NCBI RefSeq assembly: GCF_013927005.1
Contig: NZ_CP055930.1
Span: forward strand, 2,542,001-2,606,000
Reading direction: 5' to 3'
Source: Enterobacter sp. RHBSTW-00175
GTDB lineage: Bacteria; Pseudomonadota; Gammaproteobacteria; Enterobacterales; Enterobacteriaceae
DNA length: 64,000 nt
Shown: piece after piece, positions 30,553 through 39,474 of the stretch
How positions within the stretch are numbered: the first letter of the stretch is position 1
Layout: every line of letters begins with the position of its first letter
The notes under the pieces: model-generated
What the model saw: the letters and a program-made list of their open reading frames with translations, nothing else
What the model was told of the DNA's origin: nothing
Databases searched by the model: none
Translations under genes and position numbers: made by a program

Positions 30553-31200
30553 ATGAAAAACCAGTTTTCTTCGCCGGCTTCCATGTCGGTTGTCTACACC
30601 ATCGAGCATGTCAGCACGGTTCCGTTGCGACACTGGCATGCTTTCGTTCTGGCCGTCACAGAAACTTTCTGGCAACTGCCGGTGCGTCTGCGTCCGGGGA
30701 ATACGTATCTGCCGTCGCTTAATCGCGCGGCTGACCTGTTTCCGGTTGCTGATGTCATGGCGTTTCGTGGCGACACAGGCGGCAGTGTCTGGCCGGTCAA
30801 CATGACTATAGAGCGGGAGCGCAACCGCAATACGCTGAGTATCCAGGAGCTGGATTTTCAGCATCAGCCCTGCGATTTCTTTGCACGTATTGTGATGGTC
30901 CTGCTGCATAACCTGTGTCCGGACAGCTTCCGGATACATTCTTCAGACGAGGGTCGCAGCTGGGCGTTACCGTTACGCTGGATTGAACAACATCTCGGTC
31001 TGCCTGAGCAGCCGACGCTGACCGCGCCTCAGTCGGTACTGAAAACACCGGTAGGCGAGGGCGCGTTTGATTCCCTGCTGCTGCAGCTGCTCTCCGGTGG
31101 TGAGCGGGTGCTGAGCAATGAGGACTGGAATGCCTTCGTGCTGGCGGAATTCCATCTGTACGAACTGAAGCGGGTCGCGGAAAAATCTGACTCGTTTTAA
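30553..31200 (+). CDS. Hypothetical ICE accessory protein
   Basis: 215 residues, soluble, no recognised motif; start fixed by GGAGGATTTATCG. It has a central conserved-looking stretch (FFARIVMVLLHNLCPDSFRIHSSDEGRSWALPLRWIEQHL). It belongs to the run of single-gene units with similar leaders between 29.2 and 34.4 kb. Confidence 0.68.
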   Translation: MKNQFSSPASMSVVYTIEHVSTVPLRHWHAFVLAVTETFWQLPVRLRPGNTYLPSLNRAADLFPVADVMAFRGDTGGSVWPVNMTIERERNRNTLSIQELDFQHQPCDFFARIVMVLLHNLCPDSFRIHSSDEGRSWALPLRWIEQHLGLPEQPTLTAPQSVLKTPVGEGAFDSLLLQLLSGGERVLSNEDWNAFVLAEFHLYELKRVAEKSDSF

Positions 31201-31215
31201 ACAGTACTGACTTTA

Positions 31216-31275
31216 ACCCCGTCGGGAGAGATGACTCCGGACGGAGCGGCTCTCCCGTTTTTACAGGAGAGCCCC
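31216..31275 (+). promoter_or_regulatory. Leader with decoy/anti-SD/SD arrangement
   Basis: Decoy CGGGAGAG (31223-31230), anti-SD GGCTCTCCCG (31248-31257), five T, real SD GGAGAGCC (31266-31273), ATG at 31276. The anti-SD is an exact complement of the SD over 8 nt. Confidence 0.6.
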
Positions 31276-31878
31276 ATGCTTTTTTTCGACAATAAAGACC
31301 TGACTAACGTCCTGCTAACCGCCCGTATGCAGGGAGGCCAGCTTCACCTGGCAAAGGATGAGGGTGTTTATCTTATGCCGGCCACCGGTGCCTGGCAGGG
31401 CAACGATCCGGTGCCGCGTATTGCGTATGCCGCAGGGTGTCACCCTCAGAAAAATGAGGACTGGTACGACACGGCACGCCTGCTTGCCGGCGGCGATGAT
31501 TTCATTGAATCACTGTCGATAAGCGACGCGGTAGCCACCTCTGTACTGTCCGGCAGGACGGACCTGAGGCTCCTGATTACCGACACACAGATACAGGTGC
31601 TCACCGCTGCGACTGACCGGGTGAAAGTGGCGCAGTATCGCCAGAAGGCCGATCAGCTTTTGGCGAGTGCAGTCTGTCACTTCAGTGCCTGTGTCGGGCC
31701 TGATGAACTCTGCCGCTGGCGTGAAAACGCCGTGCGTCTGCTGACGCAGGCGGCCTTCATCAGCTGTAAGCGGGCGAAGCCTGAAGATCATCAAACTTTT
31801 CTGAACGCCTGTGGCAGGCTGCAGGCCAGGTTATCGCAGGTGACCCCGCAGGGGGCGCTGCGAATAACCGGACGTTAA
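31276..31878 (+). CDS. Hypothetical ICE accessory protein
   Basis: ATG 31276 immediately after GGAGAGCCCC; an upstream in-frame ATG at 31231 lies inside the leader hairpin and is rejected. 200 residues, soluble, with helical C-terminal half (FLNACGRLQARLSQV). No family recognised. Confidence 0.68.
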   Translation: MLFFDNKDLTNVLLTARMQGGQLHLAKDEGVYLMPATGAWQGNDPVPRIAYAAGCHPQKNEDWYDTARLLAGGDDFIESLSISDAVATSVLSGRTDLRLLITDTQIQVLTAATDRVKVAQYRQKADQLLASAVCHFSACVGPDELCRWRENAVRLLTQAAFISCKRAKPEDHQTFLNACGRLQARLSQVTPQGALRITGR

Positions 31879-31945
31879 TTCACCCCGGCAGGGACTTTTC
31901 CTGCCGGAAAGATTCCTGCCTCTTTCTGAACCGAAGGAGGCCCGT

Positions 31946-32293
31946 ATGGGACTGGATATTTTTCTCTACAGCCAGCACCGGCAGATCGTCGCAGTACCGG
32001 CACCGTATCATCCGGTGTGTGAACTGAGCCGCGATTTTTCACTGATTACCTGGCTGGATAAGCACGTCGGTGAGGTGGAAAACGCGACCTGTCTGGAACT
32101 GTCACGCGAGCATATTCAGCAACTGAAAGAGAGGCTGGACTGTGCGATTGCGACATTTACAGAGGGGAATGAGGATAATCCGCTTCTTCAGCGCCGGCTG
32201 CAGTACGTTTTCACCCTGCGTGACAGGCTGGAAAGCCTGCTCAGTGATTTTGACTTTGAACATGAATACCTGTGGTTTTATGCCGCATGGTAA
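31946..32293 (+). CDS. Hypothetical ICE accessory protein
   Basis: 115 residues starting MGLDIFLY, strong GAAGGAGG upstream. The N-terminus MGLDIFLYSQHR and C-terminal Trp/Tyr-rich YLWFYAAW are distinctive; the middle is helical and acidic. It resembles small proteins with MGLD starts found in many bacteria, but I cannot assign a family. The leader contains a CCGGCAGG/CCTGCCGG hairpin (31885-31907). Confidence 0.68.
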   Translation: MGLDIFLYSQHRQIVAVPAPYHPVCELSRDFSLITWLDKHVGEVENATCLELSREHIQQLKERLDCAIATFTEGNEDNPLLQRRLQYVFTLRDRLESLLSDFDFEHEYLWFYAAW

Positions 32294-32374
32294 CTGACCT
32301 CTGAATTTCCCGTCGACGGGCGTATCTCTGCGCTCGCCGGCGCAGGGGTATGCCTCTGATTAAAGGTATATCTC

Positions 32375-33361
32375 ATGAAAAAAACGACTTCACGCAAGGC
32401 GGCTCGCCGTCCGGCAAAACCGACTGACCTTTATCGCCAGATCACCGACCGCATTGTTGTCGCGCTGGAAAACGGCGTAGCGCCCTGGCGTAAGCCGTGG
32501 CGCGCGGCTGCCGGCAGCGGTCTGGCCGGTCTGCCCCTGAATGCCACAACCGGACGTCACTACAGCGGCGTGAATGTCCTGCTTCTCTGGATGTCAGCGG
32601 AAGAGCAGGGTTTTCGCAATAACCGCTGGATGACTTACCGGCAGGCGCAGCAGGCTGGCGGGCAGGTGCGTAAGGGTGAGAAAGCCACCCTGGCGGTGGT
32701 TTATAAGGACTGGACGAAGCAGGCAGAGGATCGCGAAGGCAACCGCCTTTATGACAGTGACGGTAAACCGCTGATGGAAACCGTGCCGATGCTCAAACCC
32801 CTGCAGCTGTTCAACGCTGAGCAGTGTGAGGGGTTGCCGGCAGAGGTTGCGGCTTCACCTGAGCAACCACCGACGGTGGATGAGGACGGCATACTCTGTC
32901 CGGACGTGATGAACAGGGTGATCCGGATGTTTAACGCCACTGGGGTTAAAAACCGGATGCTGCCTCAGAACCGGGCATATTACCGCCCGCTGACGGATGA
33001 AATTGTGATGCCGATGGCTGAGCAGTTTTTTACGGAAGCGGACTGCTGGTCCACGCTGTTGCATGAGCTTGTACACAGTACCGGTCATGCGAAGCGACTT
33101 AACCGGGAGGGGATAACCTCCTCATCCCGGCAGTTCGGGGACCCGGTGTATGCCTTTGAGGAGCTCATCGCCGAAATGGGCAGCGCGTTTTTGTGTGCTC
33201 AGCTCGGCGTGTTCGGTGAGGTTCAGCACGACAGCTATGTGGACCACTGGCTGAAGGTGCTGAAATCTGACAAAAAGGCCCTGTTCCGCGCCTGCCGGCA
33301 TGCCCGGGAAGCGTCGGAATATCTGCTGGCACTGCCTGAAAGTCAGGCTGTGGCGGCGTAA
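32375..33361 (+). CDS. ArdC-like antirestriction protein (ssDNA-binding domain plus zincin-like metallopeptidase)
   Basis: 328 residues. The N-terminal half has the ArdC-N fold sequence DLYRQITDRIVVALENGVAPWRKPW…LPLNATTGRHYSGVNVLLLW. The C-terminal half has a zinc protease site, HELVH near residues 230-234, with STGH after it and a downstream EELIAEMG for the third ligand. ArdC of plasmid pSa protects incoming single-stranded DNA and blocks restriction in the recipient. On an ICE that also carries two restriction-type systems, it probably eases entry into new hosts. Preceded by a long GC-rich hairpin leader. Confidence 0.85.
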   Translation: MKKTTSRKAARRPAKPTDLYRQITDRIVVALENGVAPWRKPWRAAAGSGLAGLPLNATTGRHYSGVNVLLLWMSAEEQGFRNNRWMTYRQAQQAGGQVRKGEKATLAVVYKDWTKQAEDREGNRLYDSDGKPLMETVPMLKPLQLFNAEQCEGLPAEVAASPEQPPTVDEDGILCPDVMNRVIRMFNATGVKNRMLPQNRAYYRPLTDEIVMPMAEQFFTEADCWSTLLHELVHSTGHAKRLNREGITSSSRQFGDPVYAFEELIAEMGSAFLCAQLGVFGEVQHDSYVDHWLKVLKSDKKALFRACRHAREASEYLLALPESQAVAA

Positions 33362-33401
33362 TTAACTTATCCGGTGACGGTTATTCCGTAACTGTCGCCG
33401 T

Positions 33402-33466
33402 CCCGTGAGGACACCGCTCCTCACGGGGCTGTGTCCTCTTTTTTTTATGAAAGAGGAGTATTCACT
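33402..33466 (+). promoter_or_regulatory. Leader with decoy/anti-SD/SD arrangement
   Basis: Decoy GAGGACAC (33407-33414, itself inside CCGTGAG/CTCACGG), anti-SD GTGTCCTC (33431-33438), eight T (33439-33446), SD GAGGAG (33453-33458), ATG at 33467. Confidence 0.55.
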
Positions 33467-34399
33467 ATGTCCGAATGGTGTCATAACCGCCTGGAAATCA
33501 CCGGTAAATCAGTCTGCATCGATGTCATGCTGCAGTGGATAAACGGCACTGACGTACCGCGTCACCGCCACGCAGTGCAGCAGAGCATACAGCTGTTTCT
33601 GGCTGGCGCGGCGGGGATACTCAAGCCGGTGCGGACCACGTCGTATCCGCCCTGTCAGGGGCTGGTCCGTGCAGGCACCGGGCTTTCCACTGCGGCCAAT
33701 CAGGCGTTTGAAAGCTGGCTGGCGCTCCTGCTGAAGGATGCCATCCTCGATGCGGAAACCATCAGAGCCGTGGACCGGCTTTATCACCAGTCAGGTCTGG
33801 GCGCGCTGAAATGGGAGAATATTCCCGACCCGGCACGTGAGGTTATGGCGGAGCTGATTGCCAGACAGTATACCGACTGGTTTGGTCTGGTCAGCGCCGG
33901 CGATGAGTCTCATGCTGCAACTGCCTGGGAGCGGCTCAGCCAGTATCCTGAACGCTCCCAGCCCTGCGATATGCTGGCCGTCATACCTACGCGGCTGGCA
34001 GCAGAGCTGAACGGCTCCGGGGGGCTGATGTCCGGTGTGTCGACCACAACCAGCCTCTACTGCCGGCAGTACGGCATGGAGTGGCCGGCCGGGCACAACG
34101 TCAACTGGCAGCGCCATACGCCTAACAGTCTTACGCTGCAGATGGATATGCCCTGGCTCCCGCCGTCAGGTGAGGTTGTCGGGGAAATCTCAGCGGTGTT
34201 TGACTGCGAGGTGCGTCACAGCTACAGCGAGCCCGTGAGCGGGCTCAGCGGTTACGACTGCTATGACGGCGGTGAGCATGTTGACGGACACAAAGGCGCG
34301 TCCGGCGCGCCTCAACCCGGACAGGTGCTTTATCTCGTCAGCGATGAGCCCGCTTCACCGGCTCAGGAACCTGCATCATATCGTGAGGTCCGGGGGTAA
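33467..34399 (+). CDS. Api92-like (DUF1281/ferredoxin-like fold) ICE protein
   Basis: ATG 33467 after AAGAGGAG; 310 residues. MSEWCHNRLEITG is the typical start of Api92-like proteins, found on ICEs, plasmids and the phage APSE. The C-terminal part (GEISAVFDCEVRHSYSEPVSG…YDGGEH) also fits this family. Function unknown. It closes the accessory run and is followed by a terminator, after which AT-rich inserted DNA begins. Confidence 0.75.
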   Translation: MSEWCHNRLEITGKSVCIDVMLQWINGTDVPRHRHAVQQSIQLFLAGAAGILKPVRTTSYPPCQGLVRAGTGLSTAANQAFESWLALLLKDAILDAETIRAVDRLYHQSGLGALKWENIPDPAREVMAELIARQYTDWFGLVSAGDESHAATAWERLSQYPERSQPCDMLAVIPTRLAAELNGSGGLMSGVSTTTSLYCRQYGMEWPAGHNVNWQRHTPNSLTLQMDMPWLPPSGEVVGEISAVFDCEVRHSYSEPVSGLSGYDCYDGGEHVDGHKGASGAPQPGQVLYLVSDEPASPAQEPASYREVRG

Positions 34400-34422
34400 A
34401 AGCCTGTTCCTCCGTTGACTCA

Positions 34423-34449
34423 GCCACGGCTCTGCCGTGGCATTTTTTT
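34423..34449 (+). terminator. Terminator after the Api92-like gene
   Basis: GCCACGGC-TCT-GCCGTGGC followed by a seven-T run. It is the last GC-rich backbone feature before the AT-rich defence insert. Confidence 0.88.
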
Positions 34450-34737
34450 CTCAGCCGACGGCCAGTTGACCAGGATATGTATTCCTTTTTATTGTGGCTT
34501 CAAACGGAATAATTAACCATTTGAATTTAATGATAATTCTTTTTGGCGAGCTAAGGAGTTCAAATCAATACCTGCCACTTACCAAAAACAAGAAGTTTTC
34601 AACTACCATCCATTGCTAAATGTTTCAAGTCGTTCTATAAGGAATGCTCATAATTAAGCTAATTCTTAATAATGATTTCAACATGTTAATAGTAGCATAT
34701 TAATATTAACGTTTCTTATGGTTTCGAATGAGGTTCT
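34450..34737. other. AT-rich leader region of the second McrBC-like system
   Basis: About 290 nt with no gene and abrupt AT-richness compared with the backbone, so the insertion boundary is here. It should hold the promoter of the following two-gene operon. I could not find paired terminal repeats with the region after 39164. Confidence 0.5.
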
Positions 34738-37296
34738 ATGAACAGGTTATTGGTTATAAAGGAAGAAAATCATACAGTTAACCCTGATATGGGGCTTGTG
34801 ATTCCTGTTGCTTATCTTGATGAAAATGGAAATTATGAAAAAATTGATCCTAGCGATTTTCCTAATGGAGGAATATTTATTTCCAAAGGATTTTTGAATA
34901 TAAGCCAGCAGTTTGGATATGATGAATTATTTATTCTTAATGAATATTACGAAAGCAATGATGATGACTGGAAAATTAATACAAGACATCAAAAGCATTT
35001 TGGACTTGGAAGTAAAGTAGAAAGGCTCGATAAAAGCTACTTTATTCCAATTATAAAATCTGCTCTCCCCGATATAAAAACAGGTTTCCTTGGTCATGAT
35101 ATTGACGCCCCTAGCGCTCAATTCTTTATTGAGAATGAGGGCTATGTATATGGACCGTTTAAAGCCTCCAAACAAGATAACAATTGGCAATTATCTCCTT
35201 TATCTACACCGTCACCCTTACAGCTTAAACAAGACCATATAGCAAGGTTTGATTTAAAGGAAATTATAGCTAATGATTTTTCTTATGAGTTAATTATTAA
35301 AGGTGAAGTTAGAAAATATATTAAAAATTTGAAAGACCTCTCCAGTTTATTGTTTGAGCAAAAAGATTACATTTCAGATACAAGGCTTGTTTCTTACTTC
35401 ACCAAAAATGGATTTGGAAATGGATTTTCGAAAAATAAATCTCCTTTAGGAAAAAGTGAAGCGCAAAAGTTGTCGCAAGGGATTGATGAGTATGTTAAGA
35501 AGAATAAAGTATTAGAGAATAGCGAGCGTCTTAAAAGACTTAAGGAGCTACTTGGAGAATTTTTAGATTCAAGTCCATTCGGCCAAGAGATTGTTCAAGA
35601 GTTTTTAGCAGAAAGTAGGGATGGCAGGCTTTATTTAGATGATTATTTCAGCAAAAATAAAGACCTGCTGGTTAAGCAAAAGTCTAAAGAACTAGAGGAA
35701 GTTACTCGAGTACAGAAGAGTAAATTAAATAAAGAGATAAGTGATTTAGAAAGGCTAATAACAAATAAAAAAGCAGAATTAGATTCTGAATTAAAAAATG
35801 TTGAATATGAAAAGGTCAGGGCTAGAGAAGAACTTGAGAGAATAAAAAAACAGTCTGCTGAAGATGCTCATGACCTTCTCCTTCAAAAACAGCAGGCTTT
35901 GACGGAAAAAAATGCTGAGTTAGAAGAAAACATTAAAAATGCAAGCATTAAGCTTGAACAATTCTACTCAATGGAGTCTAGGGTAAATGATTATAATTCT
36001 CTGAATGAAGAAATAAATTATCTGAAAAGGCTTAAAGAGGATATTGAAAAAGACAAAGAATCAGCTGAGAAAGCACTTAAACTTAAAAAAGCAACTTTGA
36101 ACTCTCCACAGCTTCTGGAAAAAACTGTAGAGATACAAACAATACAAAACCTCAAAACTCTCTTGAATGGTGGCAGGGCAAGAGAAAGCACGCCGAAAAT
36201 ATATAAAACAAAGATAAATCCATCAACTATCGAACTGAATAAAGAAAACAGAAAAGAATACATTAATTACTTAGTTGATTCATTTAGCAACGATAATGGA
36301 AGGAATTTTTCATTTGATGAAATGGCGAATTTAATTATATGCTTGAATCAATCATTCATGACAATTTTATCAGGCCCTCCGGGAACAGGAAAAACCTCCA
36401 CGGCTATTAGATTAGCTCAAAATATGGGCTTGACTAATGGTGAGAATACATACAATACTAGTAACTTTATTAATATTCCAGTCGGAAGAGCTTGGGTATC
36501 AAGCCGAGACATCTTAGGATTTTATAATTCCTTAAAAGACGTTTACCAGCCAGCCCGTACAGGTCTTTATGAGTTTTTGAAGAGTGATCATAATCCAGAT
36601 TATTTGAAAATAATTCTACTTGATGAGGCCAACCTGTCTAGCGTCGAACACTATTGGTCAGACTTTCTAGGTATGTGTGATCCCGAAGGAAGAAATAGAA
36701 AAATTGATTCTGGCATTCCATCTGAAGACGAAAGATATATTACCGTGGCTGATGGTGTGCGTTTTATAGCAACTATTAACAATGATGCGTCAACTGAACG
36801 TTTATCGCCAAGGTTAATCGACCGGGTACCCGTAATAGGTTTAAATCACAACGCAGAATTTAAATCGAACGTTATAAGATCTTTAGCATTTGAAGGCGCT
36901 GTGAAAAACGAATGGTTGGAAAGTTGTTTTGATGTGAGCTTATATGAGTCTTCTTTTACGACGGAAGAGGAGAACTTACTTGATGAAATAATAGAAATAT
37001 TAAAAGCTCCTCTTACCAGAACTACTTCTGTTAGAGTCAGTCAAAGAAAATATAATGCAATGAAGAGGTATTGCTATATTGCTAATGAAATCGAAGGGTT
37101 ACAAGTTCAGCCTCTAGATTTTGCAATAAATCAGCACGTTTTGCCATTGATTGAGGGGTACGGTGCAGGTTTCAAAGAAAGATTGCACAATCTTGAGCAA
37201 AAGCTTGTGGAGTTTGATCTTCATATTTCTAAAGCAACACTTAGAAATATAATAAATAATGGTGATATTTATAGCGAATCTTACTCTTATTTTTAG
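34738..37296 (+). CDS. Coiled-coil McrB-like AAA+ ATPase (CoCoNuT-like)
   Basis: 852 residues. An N-terminal region of about 310 residues without a motif I recognise is followed by a long heptad-rich coiled coil (about 315-475, many E/K/L). Then comes an AAA+ domain: Walker A SGPPGTGKTS near 544-553, Walker B IILLDEANLS near 625-634, sensor FIATINNDAS near 675. This N-domain/coiled-coil/McrB layout is that of CoCoNuT-type McrB proteins, proposed to sense and restrict foreign nucleic acid, possibly RNA. Strongly AT-rich, unlike the backbone. The partner nuclease starts 11 nt after its stop. Subtype cannot be settled by eye. Confidence 0.75.
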   Translation: MNRLLVIKEENHTVNPDMGLVIPVAYLDENGNYEKIDPSDFPNGGIFISKGFLNISQQFGYDELFILNEYYESNDDDWKINTRHQKHFGLGSKVERLDKSYFIPIIKSALPDIKTGFLGHDIDAPSAQFFIENEGYVYGPFKASKQDNNWQLSPLSTPSPLQLKQDHIARFDLKEIIANDFSYELIIKGEVRKYIKNLKDLSSLLFEQKDYISDTRLVSYFTKNGFGNGFSKNKSPLGKSEAQKLSQGIDEYVKKNKVLENSERLKRLKELLGEFLDSSPFGQEIVQEFLAESRDGRLYLDDYFSKNKDLLVKQKSKELEEVTRVQKSKLNKEISDLERLITNKKAELDSELKNVEYEKVRAREELERIKKQSAEDAHDLLLQKQQALTEKNAELEENIKNASIKLEQFYSMESRVNDYNSLNEEINYLKRLKEDIEKDKESAEKALKLKKATLNSPQLLEKTVEIQTIQNLKTLLNGGRARESTPKIYKTKINPSTIELNKENRKEYINYLVDSFSNDNGRNFSFDEMANLIICLNQSFMTILSGPPGTGKTSTAIRLAQNMGLTNGENTYNTSNFINIPVGRAWVSSRDILGFYNSLKDVYQPARTGLYEFLKSDHNPDYLKIILLDEANLSSVEHYWSDFLGMCDPEGRNRKIDSGIPSEDERYITVADGVRFIATINNDASTERLSPRLIDRVPVIGLNHNAEFKSNVIRSLAFEGAVKNEWLESCFDVSLYESSFTTEEENLLDEIIEILKAPLTRTTSVRVSQRKYNAMKRYCYIANEIEGLQVQPLDFAINQHVLPLIEGYGAGFKERLHNLEQKLVEFDLHISKATLRNIINNGDIYSESYSYF

Positions 37297-37307
37297 GATT
37301 GTTGATT

Positions 37308-39164
37308 ATGAAAATTAAGGTTTCAATTTTAGGGGGGAAGCGTCAGGGAGATGCTTTTGAACTGAAGTTAATCGATGAAAAAATCAACTCATCATTATTC
37401 ATTCTTGAAGATGAAGCTATAGAAATAGCCTTTACGAGTGAAAACTATTACGAAAAGATTTCTTTGTTATTATACGAAAATGAAGTGGAACCTACTTTAA
37501 TCGAACGTGTAGGCGAGCTTTGGACTTACAGATGGCTTCCCAAAAGGCTAGGGCGTTTTTCATATGAATGTTTTTTCCATAATTACTATGGAATAGCCGA
37601 ATTAGTACTTGAAGCTCAATACGGTGAAAGGACTGAACTTTTTAGTTTTCAATCGATAGAAGTTCTGGCAAAAAAGTTAAATGCAGAGCGAGTTGATAAG
37701 ATGCTGAACTATATAGCAAAAATCGATAGTAATGCTCTTTGTGCTTTTTTCAGAGTAACTCGGCGGAAAGCAGGTTTCAAAAATGGGGATACTCCTGCTG
37801 AAATTTTACTAGAACAAATTGAAAGCATTGTCGAAATAACGACAACCCTGATAAGAAAAATAATACAAAGACCTATTTCTAAATTAACAAGTCGGGAGAA
37901 ATATGTTTATCCGAGTGACAACACAAATATTGATGATTTGACGCTGTCATGGCTATGTAGCAACACTGATGAGCTATTTGAAACAGATTCATATGAAAGT
38001 GCAATTTTGGAGTTTAACGATGAGCTTTATGGGGCGAGAAAGCTTATTGAGCACCAGGCAGTAGAAGATTCTGACGTTTATGAAAATCAAGTTTTGCATG
38101 GTTTTGTTATGACTTTAATTCAAACCACTTCTTCTCTTCTTTCAGGCTTCAAAAACCCTGATAAGTATCCAAATAGAATAAATGGAAGCCCTTTAGGGTA
38201 TGTTAGTTTTTTCTCTCAAATACAAAAATTTCAGAAGAGTATTAATGGGCGAAAAATTTTAAAATGCAAATCAATATTATCAGATTTACATTCTCTTAAA
38301 AGGATAATGGCAGAGGTGATGCCTGCAAAAAAACATATAATCGGAGTGCCCACGTTTACAATGAAAGCCAAAAAGGATCCTTTATACCTTTCTGTTTTCA
38401 AAAAGATCGTTGACTGGTACCGATTTGGGAAACCTGATTGGAGTGTTCAAGAAGAGTTATTATCCATACAAAGCATTCCAAAATTGTTTGAATACTATTC
38501 TCTTTTCTATATAAGAGAGATATTAGGACAGCATATAGGCTCTAAATCCGCGCCCGAACCAGTTAATGAATCAATATCATTTGTTTTTAATCTTAGAAAA
38601 GGGGCTACTCTAAAATTACTATATGAGCCAAAATATTGGATGGCCACCCATCCCATGGCAGACCTAAGAGGTTTGGTTAACAGTGAAGGATGGACAACTT
38701 ACAATGGTATGGTGACTCATCGTTCTTCCTCAGGGAGATTTTCTAATCGATCTCCCGACTTTGTAATACATATTAGCAATGGGAATGGTATTGACAAGTA
38801 TCTCATTCTTGATGCGAAGTATACTTCTACTGATAAAGCCTTTTTACATTATTTACCTGAGTTAACGCTTAAATATCTTCATGGACTTCATTCTATTTCA
38901 GATGCAAATAGTTCCATCATTGGTTTGATTATTTTAAATCCTGATGAGAAACTACTCATTAGAGATTTCCATAATTCATCATTTGATATTTATTCGGATA
39001 GGCCAGCTATGCCATTTTTATTATGCGCTACCATTTCTCCTGGGGAAGAGTATATAAGTAATAATTGTTTCCAACATTCTCTTTTAAAGATGGTAACTCT
39101 TATGGAGCAACGTGTTAACACAGAAGGTCAAGGTCGCTACTTAATGAACGTTTTAAGTGCTTAG
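37308..39164 (+). CDS. DUF2357/McrC-like PD-(D/E)XK nuclease
   Basis: ATG 37308 gives 618 residues; a TTG at 37299 is possible. The C-terminal region has RSPDFVIHI (near 480) and YLILDAKYTS (near 498-505), the D…DxK nuclease signature of McrC partners. The N-terminal part is beta-rich, as in DUF2357 proteins. With the upstream AAA+ protein it forms a two-gene McrBC-like system. No helicase or CARF-like gene sits beside it, so it would be a minimal version. No methyltransferase is linked, in contrast to the system at 1.9-8.2 kb. Confidence 0.78.
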   Translation: MKIKVSILGGKRQGDAFELKLIDEKINSSLFILEDEAIEIAFTSENYYEKISLLLYENEVEPTLIERVGELWTYRWLPKRLGRFSYECFFHNYYGIAELVLEAQYGERTELFSFQSIEVLAKKLNAERVDKMLNYIAKIDSNALCAFFRVTRRKAGFKNGDTPAEILLEQIESIVEITTTLIRKIIQRPISKLTSREKYVYPSDNTNIDDLTLSWLCSNTDELFETDSYESAILEFNDELYGARKLIEHQAVEDSDVYENQVLHGFVMTLIQTTSSLLSGFKNPDKYPNRINGSPLGYVSFFSQIQKFQKSINGRKILKCKSILSDLHSLKRIMAEVMPAKKHIIGVPTFTMKAKKDPLYLSVFKKIVDWYRFGKPDWSVQEELLSIQSIPKLFEYYSLFYIREILGQHIGSKSAPEPVNESISFVFNLRKGATLKLLYEPKYWMATHPMADLRGLVNSEGWTTYNGMVTHRSSSGRFSNRSPDFVIHISNGNGIDKYLILDAKYTSTDKAFLHYLPELTLKYLHGLHSISDANSSIIGLIILNPDEKLLIRDFHNSSFDIYSDRPAMPFLLCATISPGEEYISNNCFQHSLLKMVTLMEQRVNTEGQGRYLMNVLSA

Positions 39165-39474
39165 GGGGATTGTAAAGTTTTACATTAAATATCTCCTGAA
39201 GAATTCTATAGATAAAAATAGTGCGTGAATAGCGGAGAGAGTGAATGAAAGACCAATTAAGATAATTGATAGCGATTATTGTTAACGTCAGCGCAAGTTT
39301 GTGGATGTTGCTAACTTGTCATGTATACGTAGTATAAAAAAATAAGATCATCATTTTTACGCTCCCGCTCGGGGGCGTTTTTTATCTTTGAAAAAAGGGA
39401 TCTGGTTTTTTCTCGAAGTGCACGCTTCCCGCTGTCAGGCTGTTTTTTTACATCTGCTGCTGCGGGAGAACACA
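39165..39474. other. Intergenic region ending the AT-rich insert
   Basis: AT-rich to about 39355, then GC-rich ICE sequence resumes with a hairpin CGCTCCC/GGGGGCG plus T-run (39360-39383), a terminator or leader element before the helicase gene. No gene seen. Confidence 0.5.

Noticed and set aside
34450..39360. Terminal inverted repeats for the second McrBC-like insert
   Set aside because: I looked for Tn7-like ends and target duplications as at 1365-8566 and found none; boundaries are defined only by base composition.
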